Below, one piece after another: positions 37,176 to 48,679 of a stretch of DNA of 64,000 nucleotides (its first letter is position 1; each line of letters starts with the position of its first letter). Made by a program: the position numbers and the translations under genes. The notes under the pieces were generated by a model. The model did not search any database and had not been told where the DNA came from. It worked only from the letters and a program-made list of their open reading frames with translations. Location of the stretch: the NCBI RefSeq assembly GCF_037893015.1, contig NC_133660.1, forward strand, positions 288,831,078-288,895,077, written 5' to 3'. This DNA comes from Macrotis lagotis. Its lineage: Eukaryota > Chordata > Mammalia > Peramelemorphia > Peramelidae.

Positions 37176-38240
37176 AAATACTTGAAATGATTAACAGCTT
37201 CAGCAAAGTAGCAGGATATAAAATGAACCCAACTAAATCAGCAGCATTTATCTATATGAACAACAAAGAACAAGGGCAAGGGATCCAGACATTTCAATGA
37301 AAGCTATTATAGATAACATAAAGTACTTGAAATCTACCTCCCAAGTAGATCCTAGAAATTATATGAACACAATTGCAAAGTACTTTTCATGCAAATAAAA
37401 TCAGATCTAAACAATTTGAAAACTGTCAATTTTTCTTGCTTATGCCAAGCTAATATAATAAAAATGACAATTCTACCAAAATTAAAATATCTACTCAGTG
37501 GTATAACATTTAATATAAAAAAAACTATTTTAAAGAGTGAGGAAAAATAGCAACAAAACTTGTCTGCACCAACAAAAGACTCAAGAATAGATGAAAAAAA
37601 GAAGGAGGACTAGTTGGACAAGATCTAAAATTGAGAAGAAGCATTATTCAAAACTTTCTGACAATAATTAAAAAATAAAGCAATAGACCAGTGGATTAGA
37701 ATAGGTACAAAAGAGATAGTAGTAAATGATTATAGTAATCAACTGCTGGATGAGCCCAAAGACATTAGCGTCCTGGGTACAGACTCACTATTTGACAAAA
37801 ACTCCTGGAAATACTGGAAAATAGTATGACAAAAACTAGGCATAGATCCACATCTCACAACCTAGACCAAAATCAGGTCAAAATGGGTATGGGATTTGGA
37901 AAAAAATGTGCCCTGCTATAGATCAATTAAGGGATCAAAAATACTGTGTCAGATCTATAGAAAGGGGAGATATGTACAACTAATAAGACATAGAGTACTT
38001 TATAAATTGGAAATGGATGATTTTGATTTACTAAAAGAAAAAATTTTCCATTCATAAAAACAATGCAGCCAAGATTAGGAGAGAAATATAAATTTGGGAA
38101 AAAATTTTCACAGTAAGTGGTTCTGATAAAATTCTCATTTTTAGTGAATTTAATCAAATGTGCAATGTCACATGGTATTCCACAACTGATTGATGACCAA
38201 TGATATGAGCCGAACGTCTTCAAATGAAGAAATTAAAGGT

Positions 38241-38262
38241 ATATATATATATATATATATAA
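38241..38262. repeat. Short (TA)n tract
   Basis: A pure TA dinucleotide run of about 22 bases. Confidence 0.85.
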
Positions 38263-38557
38263 TCCCTTAAAATGTACCAAATAATGATTGATTAGAGAAA
38301 TGCAAATTAAAGCAGCTATGAGGTAGTACCTCATATCTTTCAGATTGGCTAAGATGCCAAAAAAAAAAAGAGAAAATGATCAGTGTTAGAGAGGTTGTGG
38401 GAAGGTTGGGACATTAGTCCACTGTTGGTGGAGTTCTGAACTAATATAACCATTATGGAGAGTAATCTAGAACTTTGCCCAAAGAACAATAAAACCAATC
38501 TTACCCTTTTAGCCAGTTATGCAATTACTAGGCCCATATCCAAAAGAAATTATTAGA

Positions 38558-38687
38558 AAGGTCAAGTTGGTGGAACAGTGGATAGAACATTGGCCCTGGA
38601 GTCAGAAGGCCCTGAATTCAAATCCCACCTGAGACAGTTAATATTACCTAGCTGTGTGATTTAACCCCATTGCCTTGCAAAAACCAA
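38558..38687 (+). repeat. Marsupial tRNA-derived SINE
   Basis: GGTGGAACAGTGGATAGAAC, GAATTCAAATCCCACC, TTACCTAGCTGTGTG and TTGCCTTGCAAAAACC. The CTTGGGCAAGTCA part is deleted. Inserted in the L1. Confidence 0.82.
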
Positions 38688-39471
38688 AATAATGATGATG
38701 ATGATAATAATAATGAGAAATAATGAAAAAAGTCCCTATGTTCAAAAATATTAATCGTAGCTCATTTTGTAGTGGCAAAGAATTGGAAATTGAGATGATT
38801 TTCATCAATTGGGAAAGGACTGAACATGTTGTGGGCATATGATCCTAATGATGCACTATTGTTCTATAAGAAACCATAGTCAATCAGGCATTCAATAAGC
38901 TTGGGAAGAATTACATGAATTGATGCTGAAAGGAGCAGAAGAAAGACAACACTGTACATATTAACAATAGCATTATAAGTAGTTCAATAATGATGTAAGT
39001 GACTCAAGATCATTTTCAACACTGGTTGAACTATTATGGGCAATGTCCTTCATATCCAAAGGGGTGATCCAAATGAATACTATGCTCACTTTTAAAAGTT
39101 TAAATGTTTTCTATTTCATGGTTTTCTTTCTTTTTCTTCAATCCTAATTCTTCATACACAGCATGACTAATATGTAAATATTTTAAGCAAAAATGTGTAT
39201 ATATAACTTGTACCCAGACACTTTGCTGTGAAGGAGTGAGAAAAGAGGGTGGTAGAAAAAAGTGTGATTCATAATCATGGAAGTGGATAAAAGTTGAAAA
39301 GTTCCAGAACATGTAATTGGAAAAATAAAATAATAATTAAAATATAAAGAAAAGGAAAATAAGTTAAATGATTTTCTTACTTTCAACTTGTTAATTGATC
39401 CTTTCTTTTTCAGAATTTCTAATTTGATATTTAATTGACAAATTTTGATTTGTTCTTTTTCTTGCATTTTT

Positions 39472-39605
39472 TTTTTTTGCAAGGCAAACAGGGTTAAGTG
39501 GCTTGCCCAAGGCCATACAGCTAGGTAATTATTGAGTGTCTGAGATCGGATTTGAACCCAGGTTCCAAGGCTGGTGCTTTATCTACTACACCACCCAGCT
39601 GCCCC
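39472..39605 (-). repeat. Marsupial SINE with 15-bp target duplication
   Basis: Reverse SINE bounded by identical TTTTCTTGCATTTTT at 39457-39471 and 39606-39620. It splits the L1 fragment, so it is younger than that L1. Confidence 0.93.
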
Positions 39606-40706
39606 TTTTCTTGCATTTTTAATTGAGTGGTGTGAGGTGGTACCTCAGAGATACTTTAACTTGCATTTCTCTAATAAGTAGTGATTTAGAGCAATATTTC
39701 TTATGACTATGGATTGCTTTGATTTGCTCATTTGTAAATTGCCTTTGCATTTCCTTTGACCATTTGGCAATTGAGGAATGGCTTGAGGTTTTGAAAATTT
39801 GACTCGGTTCTCTGTATATTTTAGAAATAAGTCCCTTGTCAGAAATACTAGTTGTAAAATTGTTTCCCAATTTCAGAAGTACTAGTTGCAAAAATTGTTT
39901 CCACATTTCTTTTGATCTTTATTACAGTGGTTTTATCTGTGCAAAAGTCTTTTAATTCAATGTAATTCAAATTATCTAGTTACTTTTTAATGATGTTCTC
40001 CATCTCTTCCTTAGTCATAAACTGCTTCCCTTTCCATGGATCTGATAGGTAAACTAGTCCTTGATCTTCTAATTTGCTTATAATATTGTTTTTTATGTCT
40101 AAATGCTTCATCCATTTGGATCTTATCTTGGTACAGGGTGTAAGATGTTGGTCTAATCCAAGTTTCTTTCCTTACTAAATTCCAATTTTCCCAACAGCTT
40201 TTATTGAAGAGAGATTTTTTTTTTATCCCAATACCTGGACTCTTTGTGTTTATCAAACAGTTGATTGCTATAATCATTTCCTGCTATTGCACCTAGTCTA
40301 TTCTACAGATCCACCTGTCTATTTCTTAGTCAGTACCAGACAATTATAATGACTTTTAGATCTGATAAGGCTAAGCCCCTACCTTTTGACCTTTTTATAA
40401 CTGAATTCCGGAAAATTTCTTGACTTTTTACTTCTCCATACGAATTTACTTACAATTTTTCTTACTCATTAAAGTATTTCTTTGGAATTCTGTTTGTTAG
40501 GTCACTAAACAAGTAGTTTAGTTTTGGTAGAATTGTCATTTTTATTTTATTAGCTCGACCTATCCATGATCATTTGATATTTGTCCAGTTATTTAAACCT
40601 GATTTTACTTATGTGAGAAGTGTTTTGTAATTGTTTTCAAAAAGATGCCGAGAGTGCCTTGGCAGGTAGACTCCCAGGTAATGTATATTGTCTGAGATTT
40701 CTTTGG

Positions 40707-40858
40707 TTTTTAGGGGTTTTTTGGCATGGTAATGGGGTTAAGTGGCTTGCCCAAGGCTACACAGCTATTTAATTATGAAGTGTCTGAGGCTGGATTTGAA
40801 CTCAGGTCCTCCTGAATAAAGTGCCAGTGCTCTAGCCACTGCAACACCTAGTCACCCC
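40707..40858 (-). repeat. Marsupial SINE, reverse
   Basis: GGGGTTTTTTGGCATGG, GTGGCTTGCCCAAGGCTACACAG, CTCAGGTCCTCCTGA and CACCTAGTCACCCC. Inserted in L1. Confidence 0.88.
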
Positions 40859-41088
40859 CTGAGGTTACTTTGAATGGGATTTCTGTCTCTAGCTCTTTCT
40901 GCTGTATCTTGCGAGTCATATATAGAAATGTTCATGATCCATCAGGGTTTATTTTATATCTTGTGACTTTGCTAAAGTTGTTAAGTATTTCTTGTAGTTC
41001 TTAGATGATTTCCTAGGTATACTATCATGTCTTCTGCAAAGAGTGAGAATTTTGTCTCTTCCAAATTCTAATTCCTTCAATTTTTTTT

Positions 41089-43232
41089 CCTTCTCTTATT
41101 GCTGATGTTTCCATTTCTTTTTCTAATTAACATTTTATTTGTTTTCCAATTATATACCATGGTAGTATCTGCCTATCATTTTTGTAATGTTCTGAAATTT
41201 CCAATTCCCCAGCTTCCCTCCTGCCCCCCACCAAAGAAGGTAGTCTGATAGTCTTTACATTGCTTCCATGCTACACTATGATTGCAATTGAATGTTATAA
41301 AGAGTAAACATAAGGGTAAACATAAACCCCCTTTCTCACCCCCCAAGAAGATGATGAAACCTCTAGAACTGAATGAGAGGGAAAAATGTACTTCAGTCTG
41401 TGTTCAGATTCCAATGGCTCGATCTCTGGGGTGAGTTGTTTCTTTATCATAAGTCCACCAGAGAAGTTGCTTCAGTATTTTTCCCCACGGTTAATACTAC
41501 TAGTTGTACCTCCACTCTATTCTTCAATACTCTCATTTATTCTATTCTCCCTCTCCTTTCATCCTGGCCCTATCCAAAAGTGTGTTGTATCTGAGTAACC
41601 TCTCCCTTCATCTTCCCTCTCTTCGGTCACCTATTCTCCCCTTTCCTCCCCCATTCCCCCTTATCCCATCCCTTTCTTCTTATTTTTCTCTATGGTAAGA
41701 TAAATTTCCTCACCCTATTAAGTGTGTATGTTCTTTCCTCTCTGAGCCATTTCTGATGAAAATGAAGACTCACTCATTCCCCCTCACCTTGTCCCATTCC
41801 ACACCATTGAAAAAAGCTTTTTCTTCTTCTTCATCTCCTTTTCCTTCCTCCCAGTACTTTCTTTTATCACCCACTGACTCCATCTTTTTACTATATTATA
41901 CATACATATATGTATATATATTCCTTCCTTCTAACAGCTCTTATAAATGAGAAAGTTCATATGAGCTATCAATATCTTCTTCCCATGCAGGAATACAAAC
42001 AGTTCAATATCATTACCCTCCTCACAGTTAGTCCTCCTCATCCACCCCCTCTATGGTTCACCAGAGAACTGCACTTCAAGATCAAACTTTCTGTTCAGCT
42101 CTGGTTGTTTCAATAGAAAAGTTTGAAAGTCTATCTTTTCCCCTGAAAGATGATGTTCAGTTTTTCTGGGTAGTTAATTATTGGTTGTAAAACAAGGTCT
42201 TTTGCTTTTCAGAATATCATATTCTAATCCCTAGAAACCCTTAATGTAGATGCTGCCAGATCATGTGTGATCCTGAGTATGGAGCCTCAGTCGTTGAGTT
42301 GTTTGTTTCTGGCAGCTTTTAGAATTTTCTCTTTGACTTGGGAGTTTTGGAATTTGGCTATAATGTTCCTGGAAATTTTTCTTTTGGGATCTCTTTCAGG
42401 TGGTGACTGGTGAATTCTCTCAATTTCTATTGTACCCTCTGCTTCAACAATATCAGGGCAATTTTGCTTTATTATTTCTTGAAAAATGAAGTCTAGGCTC
42501 TTTTCCTGATTGTGGCTTTCAGATAGCCCAATAATTTTTAAATTATTTCTTCTTGATTGTTTTTGAGGTTGGTTATTTTTCCAATGAGATATTTCACATT
42601 TTCTTTTAATTTTTGGCTTTTTTTGGAAGAGTTTTATTTCTTCCTGAATTCTTGCAAAGTCAGTGAATTCCTTTAGTTCCATTCTACATTTGAAGGAATT
42701 ATTTTCTTCAGATATTTTTTATCTCCTTTTCCAGCTGGCCAGTTCTGCTTTTTAATACATTCTTCTCCTCATTTGCCTTTTGTTTTGCTTTTCATTAGAC
42801 CTAAACTGGTTTTTAAGTTCTTCAGTATTTTTTTTTTATCTTTCAACAAACTGTTGATTTGGATTTCATAATTTTTCTTCGTTGTTCTCATTTAACCTCC
42901 CAGTTTTTCCTCCACCTACCTTCATTGCTTTTCAACGTCTTTTTTTGACCTCATCCATAAGCCGAGCCCATTTTTCTATTTCTCTCTTTCTCCACTCCCC
43001 TCCCTTTGGATATGGAAGCTTTGATTTTGCCATCATCTAAGTACGTGTTTTGATCCTCTATGGGACTAAAGTAATTTTCTATGGTCAGATTCTTCTTTTT
43101 CTGTTGTTAATCTCAGCCCAAGACTGCACTTCCAAGGCTTGGGCATATTTTAGGGGGGACAGCCCACTGGAACCTTTAGTCTTCCAAGGTCTTGTGCTCT
43201 CTTGCTTATGCTTTGATATGTAGATGACCACC
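41089..43232 (-). mobile_element. HAL1-like element: ORF1 and purine-rich tail
   Basis: Minus-strand ORF1 remnant at 42287-42682 with RRNNLKIIGLSESHNQEKSL, NCPDIVEAEG, IERIHQSPPERDPKRK and NIIAKFQNSQVKEKILKAA, all hallmarks of the L1 ORF1 RNA-binding domain. No ORF2 follows. Instead a tail related to the 3' parts of the elements at 13330 and 53200 runs to about 41100. I read this as an ORF1-only L1 relative. Confidence 0.72.
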
Positions 43233-44690
43233 TCACTTCCCTCTACCCTTGAACTCTATTTTGTCCTCTACTTCTAGGATATCTGGGTAATTTTCCTGTA
43301 GGAATTCTTTAAAAATGAGGTCAAGGCTCTTTTCCTGATCATGACTTTCAGGTATCCCAATAATATTAAAATTATCTTTCCTAAATCTGTTTTCCAGATC
43401 AGTTGTATTTTCAATGAGATGTTTCACATTTTCTTCTAAGTTTTCATTCTTTTGGTTTTGAAGTCTTGTATCTTGACTTCTTGGAAGGTCAGACGCTTCC
43501 TTTAGATCCATTCTACTTGTTAAGGATTTGTTTTCCTCAGAGCACTTTCTTGTCTCTTTTTCTATCTGGAAAATTCTGCTTTTTAAAGCATTCTACTCAG
43601 TAACTTTTTGAACTGTTTCATTCATTTCACCTATGCTGGGTTTTAGCATGCTATTTTCTTCAGCATTTTTTTTTTTTTTTTTGGATTCTTTGACTAAGCT
43701 GCTGACTCCTTTTTCATGTTTTTCCTGCATTTCTCTCATTTCTTTTCTCAATTTTTCTGTCATCTCCCTCACTTGATTTTCAAATCTTTTTTGAGCTCTG
43801 TCATAGCCTCAGCCCAATTTCTGTTTTTCTTTCAGTCTTTAGATTCAGGAGCTTGTACTTCCTCTTCTTCAGAATGAGTATTTTGATACTTCTTGGGATA
43901 ATAGACAATGTATTTCTCAATGGTGTTCCTCTTTTTTCTCTGTTTACTCCAGGTGTTGGGGTGCTTCCTGAGCTTTTGAGTATTATTGGGACACCCCCCC
44001 ACACACACAAGGATCTCTGTGTGTGAGGCTCTGTCTTCCCTCTTGGTCTGTGAATGCCCACAAGCTCACCCCTCTGTCACGGGCTGAGGTGAGGGGGCCC
44101 TGCTGTTCTATGGGGGGGCCTAGACTGTGAAAGAGTCTGAATGTGGTCAGAGCCCCAGAGTCCTTTTCCAGGGACAGAGGACAAATCTCAGAAGTCTCTC
44201 TCCACTCCCCTCCCTTTGGTAAGCTGAGCACTCAAGGCTCAGTTACCTGGGGGCTCCCATTTACTGGCTCTTCCTTCTTCCCTTTCCTGGATCTGGGCTG
44301 CCTCAGCCAAGCTGCTTGCTGAGTGCCCTGAGGGCTGGGTTTCAAGGGCTCGGTCTGGCAGAGACCCCCTGGCTGATCTTCCAGGTTGTGCCTGGTGGTC
44401 CCTGGGGTGTAAGTCAGAAAACTGCCCCCACTGCCTGAGCTGCAGCTCCCGGGTACCCTGGGGCTGCCTCCAGGAGGCTGAAGTTCCTTCACTCCGGTGG
44501 TCTGCCCCTTTAACTCTGTGGAGCTGAGCCTTTCCACTATTTTCTAGCTTACCTTGGGCTGGAGAATTGCCTCACTCGATCCCTCTGGGGGTTCAGTCTC
44601 TTGAAAATTTAGAATTCTTAATTTATGAGATTTTAGAGAAAGCTCCTAAGAGAGGCTCTTCTCCTGTTGCTATCTTGGCTCCCCCCTCCC
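43233..44690 (-). mobile_element. L1 5' UTR and ORF1 N-terminal part
   Basis: Minus strand. The ORF1 remnant at 43233-43511 shows NTTDLENRFRKDNFNIIGIP and ENYPDILEVEDKIEF. Upstream lies a coiled-coil region (43540-43800), then a GC-rich 5' UTR (43980-44690) ending near GCCAAGATAGCAACAGG on the minus strand, the usual L1 start. It is truncated on its 3' side against the neighbouring element, so two ORF1 copies stand head to tail. Confidence 0.78.
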
Positions 44691-44699
44691 CCAGAATAC

Positions 44700-45715
44700 T
44701 TAAAGGGAATAAATCTTATGCTCATTTTCTTTAAAATCTCATTTCTTCGGTATTCCTTGCCAAAGCCAAGATGGTAGAGAGAAGCTAGAAAGTTCCTACA
44801 TCTTTTCTGAAATATCTACTGAAATAACTTTAAATGAAACTTTTTTTCTAGATTTTGCAAGGCAATGGGGTTAAGTGGCTTGCCCAAGGCCACAGCTAGG
44901 TAATTATTAAGTGTCTGAGGTTGATTTGAACCCAGGTACTCCTGACTCCAAGGTCAGTGCTCTATCCACTGTGCCACCTAGCTCCCCACCCAAATGAAAC
45001 TTTTAAAGATATAATACTCCCCCTTCCACAAATCAGAATGAAACAGCTTTTCTCCCCAAGATATATTCAAGGAACCACATTAAAGATCTGTCTCGCAAGG
45101 GTAAAAGAGGTATGCCATTCAGGATGGGTTGGAAAGCTGTGGAAACAGAGGGAGGCTTTGAGTCATACAACAACATCTTAGATCCCAATTCAACACACCA
45201 GCAAGCCAACATGGTCACGAGTGTCCCAACCTTAGCTTGGTAAGCAAAATAAGAGCCAGGGACTTCTGATGCTGCAGGCAGAACAAAGTTGGATAAACCA
45301 TTAAAGCTGAGATACCAGAGAAGTAAGTCAGGGGTCAGTCTCCCAATAGATAAATCTTGGCAATGTATCCCTTGTGTCATAGGAGAAGAGCTCAACTTTC
45401 AAAATGAGCAAAAAACCTCCAAATATTGCTAAACATAGCACATTACTATGGTGATAGGGAATATAAGAATGTCATATCATAAGTGGAAAACAGTGAGGAC
45501 ACGTGAAGTTTCAAAGGGAATTAAGAAGTGGTCTTATGTCCAAAAAGACCTCTTGGAAGAGTACAAAAAAGAATTTTAAAAACCAGTGAAATGGGAAAGA
45601 AAAAATAAGAAAAATTTGATAGTCATGCAAGAGAATTATGAAAAAAATTTCTGTACAGAACAATACATTGAAAATAGAATTGGATAAAAGGAATCAAAAA
45701 ACAACTCATTTGTAA
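44700..45715 (+). mobile_element. L1 5' UTR and ORF1 start, degraded (unit C remnant)
   Basis: Third copy of the block at 5660 and 25000: AAGCCAAGATGGTAGAGAGAAG, GGAAACAGAGGGAGGCTTTGAG and CCTTAGCTTGGTAAGC. It stops abruptly at CAACTCATTTG (45708-45718), where another L1 was inserted. The OR pseudogene that follows this block in units A and B is missing. Confidence 0.65.
44845..44991 (-). repeat. Marsupial SINE with target duplication
   Basis: Reverse SINE flanked by AAATGAAACTTTT on both sides (from 44832 and from 44992). Absent from the matching blocks in units A and B, so it postdates the duplication. Confidence 0.9.
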
Positions 45716-47330
45716 TTAATATTTTAATTATTTTCCAATGTTATACAATAGTAGTTTTTGTAAGGATTTGAACTTTACATTTTTTCCCCACTCTTCATTC
45801 TCTCCCCCATTCCCCCACAGAAGGCAGTCTGATAATCTTCACATTGTTTCCATGATATACATTGATTGCAGTTGCATGTTTTGAGAGAGAAATCATATCC
45901 TTAAGGAGAAAATTAAATATTAGAAATAGAAAAATTATGTAGGTCATAAGTCACTATTTAAAAAAAAAGAAGGAAATAGACTTTGATCTTTCTTTAAACT
46001 CCACAGTTCTTTCTCTGGATATAGATGTTATTCTCCATCACAAGTACTCTGATTATGATTAGTGCATTGGTGGAATGACCAAGTCCATTAAGGTTGATCA
46101 TCACCCCCATGTTGCTTTTAGGATGTCCAATATTCTGCTGGTACTGTTCATCTCAGTCAACATCAGTTCATGCAAGTCCTTTCAAGCTTCTCTGAAATCC
46201 TAGCCCTCTGGATTTCTAAAAGAACAATAGTATATATACTTCATTTTGTTCAGTCATTCCCCAATTGATGGACATTCACTCAATTTCCATTTCTTTGCTA
46301 ACAGAAATAGTTCTGCTATGGATATTTTTGTACAAGTGAAGTTTTTATCCCATTTATATGATCTCAACAGGATATAGAACCAATAGTGGTATTGCTGGAT
46401 CAAAGGATATGCACATTTTTATTGCCCTTTGGGCATAATAATAGATGGCTCTAAAGAAAGGTTTGATGTATTCACAAAACCACCAACAATGTATTAGTGT
46501 CCCTGATTTGCCATTTCCCTTCCAACATTGGTCATTGTTCTTTGTGGTCATATTGACCAATCTGAGATGTGTGAAATGGTACCTCATAGTTGCTTTAATT
46601 TGCAATTCTCTATTCAGTAAATATTTAGATCAAATTTTCATATGAACCGGAATAGCTTTGATTTCCTCATCTGTAAGTTTTTTCTGCATATCCTTTTTCC
46701 ATTTGTCAATTGGGGAATGGCTTGCTTTTTTATATATATAAATATGACTCAATTCTACATGTATTTGAGAAATGAGTCCTTTGTTAGCAATACTAGTTAT
46801 AAAAACTATTTCTCAATTTACTACATTTCTTTTTATCTTTGTTACGTGGTTTTGTTTGTCCAAAAGCTTTTTTTTAATCTAATGTATTCAAAATTAACTA
46901 ATTTGTTTTAATGATGTTCTCCATCTCTTCCTTGGCCATAAATTGCTTCCCTTTCCATTCACATGACAGATTAACTATTACTTGATCGCCTAGATTGCTT
47001 ATAATATTGTCTGTTATGTCTATATTCTGTACCCATTTTGATCATATCTTGGTATAGGGTATGTGATGCTGATCTAATCCAAGTTTCTGCCATATTTATT
47101 TCCAGGATTCCCATCCATTCTTACTGAAGAAAGAGTTCTTATCTCAGAAGTTGGACTTTTGAGTTTATCAAAGAGCAGATTACTATAATCATTTTCTGCT
47201 GTCTCTTTTCCATGTAATCTCTTCCACTGATCCACCACTCTGTTTCTTATCTTTTGCCAGACACTTTTGATGGCTGATGCTTTATATTATAAATTTAGAT
47301 CTGGTAATTCTAAGCCACCTTCTTTGTTTC
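45716..47330 (-). mobile_element. L1 3' end: ORF2 C-terminus and 3' UTR
   Basis: Minus strand. 46354-46605 encodes the ORF2 C-terminal signature (MQIKATMRYHFTHL, GTLIHCWW, CISFDPAIPLLVLYP). The 3' UTR (TTTTCCAATGTTATAC to CATCACAAGTACTC) lies at 45725-46050. Upstream ORF2 sequence extends to about 47330 with many breaks. Confidence 0.85.
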
Positions 47331-47390
47331 AAAATGTATGTATGTATGTATGTATGTATGTATGCATGTATGTATGTATTTATTTATTTA
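47331..47390. repeat. (TATG)n microsatellite
   Basis: Tetranucleotide repeat TATG with a few CATG and TATT units, directly left of the old LTR. Confidence 0.9.
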
Positions 47391-47392
47391 TG

Positions 47393-47634
47393 TGTTGAGG
47401 GTCAGCCCATAGGAGTGATTTACAAATATTTTTGGTGACCTTTGCCACCAGAGATATCCATATATTCTTGCTCATTAAATGGATTTGTTGGCTCACCAGT
47501 GAACTCTGACCTAAGACATCTGTGGCTCCAGAGGTGTTTGGGAATCTTTATGCTAAGGAAGTTTACAGACCTCAAAGGATAAATATTGTAAATTTAATTA
47601 AGGAAGCTATGCAGCTGGGTGTCTCTAACCTGTC
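47393..47634 (+). mobile_element. Old class II ERV LTR, left part
   Basis: Begins TGTTGAGGGTCAGCCC after the microsatellite. It continues on the far side of the younger provirus at 52522, where a TATA box and a primer-site-like motif follow. Homology to a known LTR cannot be tested here. The call rests on the TG start, the TATA spacing and the gag remnant downstream. Confidence 0.5.
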
Positions 47635-47640
47635 ATGTCT
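47635..47640. repeat. Target-site duplication, left copy
   Basis: ATGTCT, identical to 52516-52521 on the other side of the provirus. A 6-bp duplication fits betaretroviral integrases. Confidence 0.93.
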
Positions 47641-47972
47641 TGCCGGGTTTTTATTTACAACACCGGCTTCTTTATGCTAGTCCGTCCTCTTACTCACCAG
47701 TCCAACGCATGATGAGTCTTCGGGGTACCTCCGGCCCCCACTCTTTGATGGGGGAAGAACCAGACAGAGCGCCTGAGGTGGGTCATGAGTCTTTATTCTT
47801 CTGTGATCACATTCCCGCTCCCCCAACCTCTCAGCAGACACTTTTATCCCCTCTGTCCTCCCTCCCATGAACTCTTACTCAATGAGGGGCCGAGTTCTGT
47901 AACATTCCCTTATAAGGTGATTATGTTTCCCCCTCTAAGCGACCGCCAAGCCTCTTCCCCCCGCCCCCAACA
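47641..47972 (-). repeat. Provirus 3' LTR
   Basis: 332 bp with TG...CA ends, reading TGTTGGGGGCGGGG at its 5' end on the minus strand. It differs from the 5' LTR by CGCATG versus CACGTG (two bases, near 47707) and by one base in CTCTAAGCGACC (near 47940). Confidence 0.95.
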
Positions 47973-47990
47973 TCTCCCCCTTTCTGTTTT
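47973..47990 (-). promoter_or_regulatory. Polypurine tract
   Basis: AAAACAGAAAGGGGGAGA on the minus strand, directly before the TG of the 3' LTR. It primes plus-strand DNA synthesis in retroviruses. Sixteen of its bases recur at 49000-49015. Confidence 0.92.
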
Positions 47991-48075
47991 ACAAGGTTAT
48001 CACTTGGTGTGACTTTAAGCGGTGCTGAGGTTAGCCTTAAGCGGTGTCATTTCTACTGGCCTCTGATAGCCGGGG

Positions 48076-48203
48076 GCGAGGAACCCTGTCTTAGGTCATC
48101 TCCTTCAACCCAGGACCTTGCCCGTCCTAGGCGCCCGACACCCTCAGGGCCTGTCTTAGGTGGCTGGGTCAGGAGAAGTTGCCCGTCTTGGGGTTTACCT
48201 CGT
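48076..48203 (-). promoter_or_regulatory. Constitutive transport element (CTE)-like hairpin
   Basis: Between env and the 3' LTR, read on the minus strand, four motifs occur: CCAAGACGGGCAA (48179-48191), ACCTAAGACAGG (48150-48161), CTAGGACGGGCAA (48118-48130) and ACCTAAGACAGG again (48085-48096). Motif type and order are those of the type D simian retrovirus CTE, whose two internal loops bind the mRNA exporter NXF1/TAP. The spacers can pair: ACGAGG...ACCC with GGGTT..CCTCG at the base, and CTTCTCCTGACCCAG with CTGGGTTGAAGGAG in the middle. This gives one long hairpin with two loops in inverted orientation. The expected role is nuclear export of unspliced proviral RNA. Confidence 0.88.
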
Positions 48204-48217
48204 CTTACCCCTAGGTG

Positions 48218-48370
48218 TCACATGTCATGCATGGCGGCTAGCCAGACTTGGGGATCCTCCCCCGTCTCCATGGCCATGAAGGCTTTCTGAGTAAGAAGCA
48301 TATAGCCCCTCTGTCGCCTAGCTAGGCGGCAGAAACAGACAACAAGTAGGGTGATTCCCAGAATCAGCGT
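48218..48370 (-). pseudogene. env: env remnant: TM anchor and cytoplasmic tail
   Basis: Fifty codons ending in TGA at 48218-48220. They begin with a hydrophobic stretch (LILGITLLVVCFC), followed by basic RLARRQRG and a roughly 30-residue tail, the layout of a retroviral transmembrane subunit end. A stop lies three codons upstream in this frame, and the preceding env start is in another frame, so a deletion junction lies just 5' of it. The ectodomain and fusion peptide are missing. No envelope protein can be made. Confidence 0.8.
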
Positions 48371-48637
48371 CCTTGTTCACCCTCAAGGGGGTATCCTCCT
48401 GCCATCTGGCAAATCCCTCCATGGTATGGGATCCTCGATGTCTTCCCCTGTGGCCACACATGAGGGGCCCCACCGAGGCAGAAGGGAGCCCCATCGATGT
48501 ATTGGTCACTAGAAGGCGAGGGTAGATCGGGGAGTTCCGTGCTACAGGAAGGGGAGAGGGAATAACTCGGAGTATTCCCCATGTCGGATTTCCTTCAGAT
48601 GGAGCACCTCCAAGGATCCCTACGATGATCAGAAGGC
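48371..48637 (-). pseudogene. env: env remnant: signal peptide and start of SU
   Basis: A frame opens right after a strong acceptor (AG at 48638-48639) with GLLIIVGILGGAPS, a plausible signal peptide core, and runs on until the stop near 48318. It has no ATG at its beginning, so the initiator may have been supplied by a spliced leader, or lost. A second frame has an ATG at 48582. Most of SU and TM is missing. Confidence 0.6.
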
Positions 48638-48655
48638 CTGAAAAAGAAAGAAATT
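48638..48655 (-). promoter_or_regulatory. Predicted env splice acceptor
   Basis: Minus-strand TTTCTTTCTTTTTCAG|G: a pure pyrimidine tract ending in CAG, just after the end of the pol frame (48680). This is where an env acceptor is expected. Confidence 0.75.
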
Positions 48656-48679
48656 CCTCTCACCCCGTAGGGTTGGGCA

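Larger units (their letters stand above)
35550..39345 (+). mobile_element. L1 ORF2 and 3' UTR, degraded, plus strand
   Basis: Reverse transcriptase marks are readable across stops: RIIQQDQVGFMPSKQG near 36585, MIISIEPGKIFDKI near 36695, FSKVAGYKMNPTKSAAF near 37200 and NIIKMTILPKLKYL near 37455. The L1 tail signals (GATGCACTATTGTTCTATAAGAAA at about 38852, ACATGTAATTGGAAAAATAAAATAATA near 39310) close it. No frame is long enough to be active. Confidence 0.82.
39346..41088 (-). mobile_element. L1 ORF2 fragment, minus strand
   Basis: On the minus strand the region encodes the C-terminal part of ORF2: KWSKEMQRQFTNEQIKAIHS and LLIREMQVKVSLRYHLTPLN near 39619-39760, then upstream marks such as WIRPTSYTLYQDKIQMDEAF at 40060-40180. 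Interrupted by SINEs at 39472 and 40707 and by stops. It has no L1 3' UTR of its own. Confidence 0.8.

Noticed and set aside
42287-42682. A host RNA-binding protein gene
   Set aside because: The 131-residue frame is the L1 ORF1 domain and has repeat neighbours on both sides.
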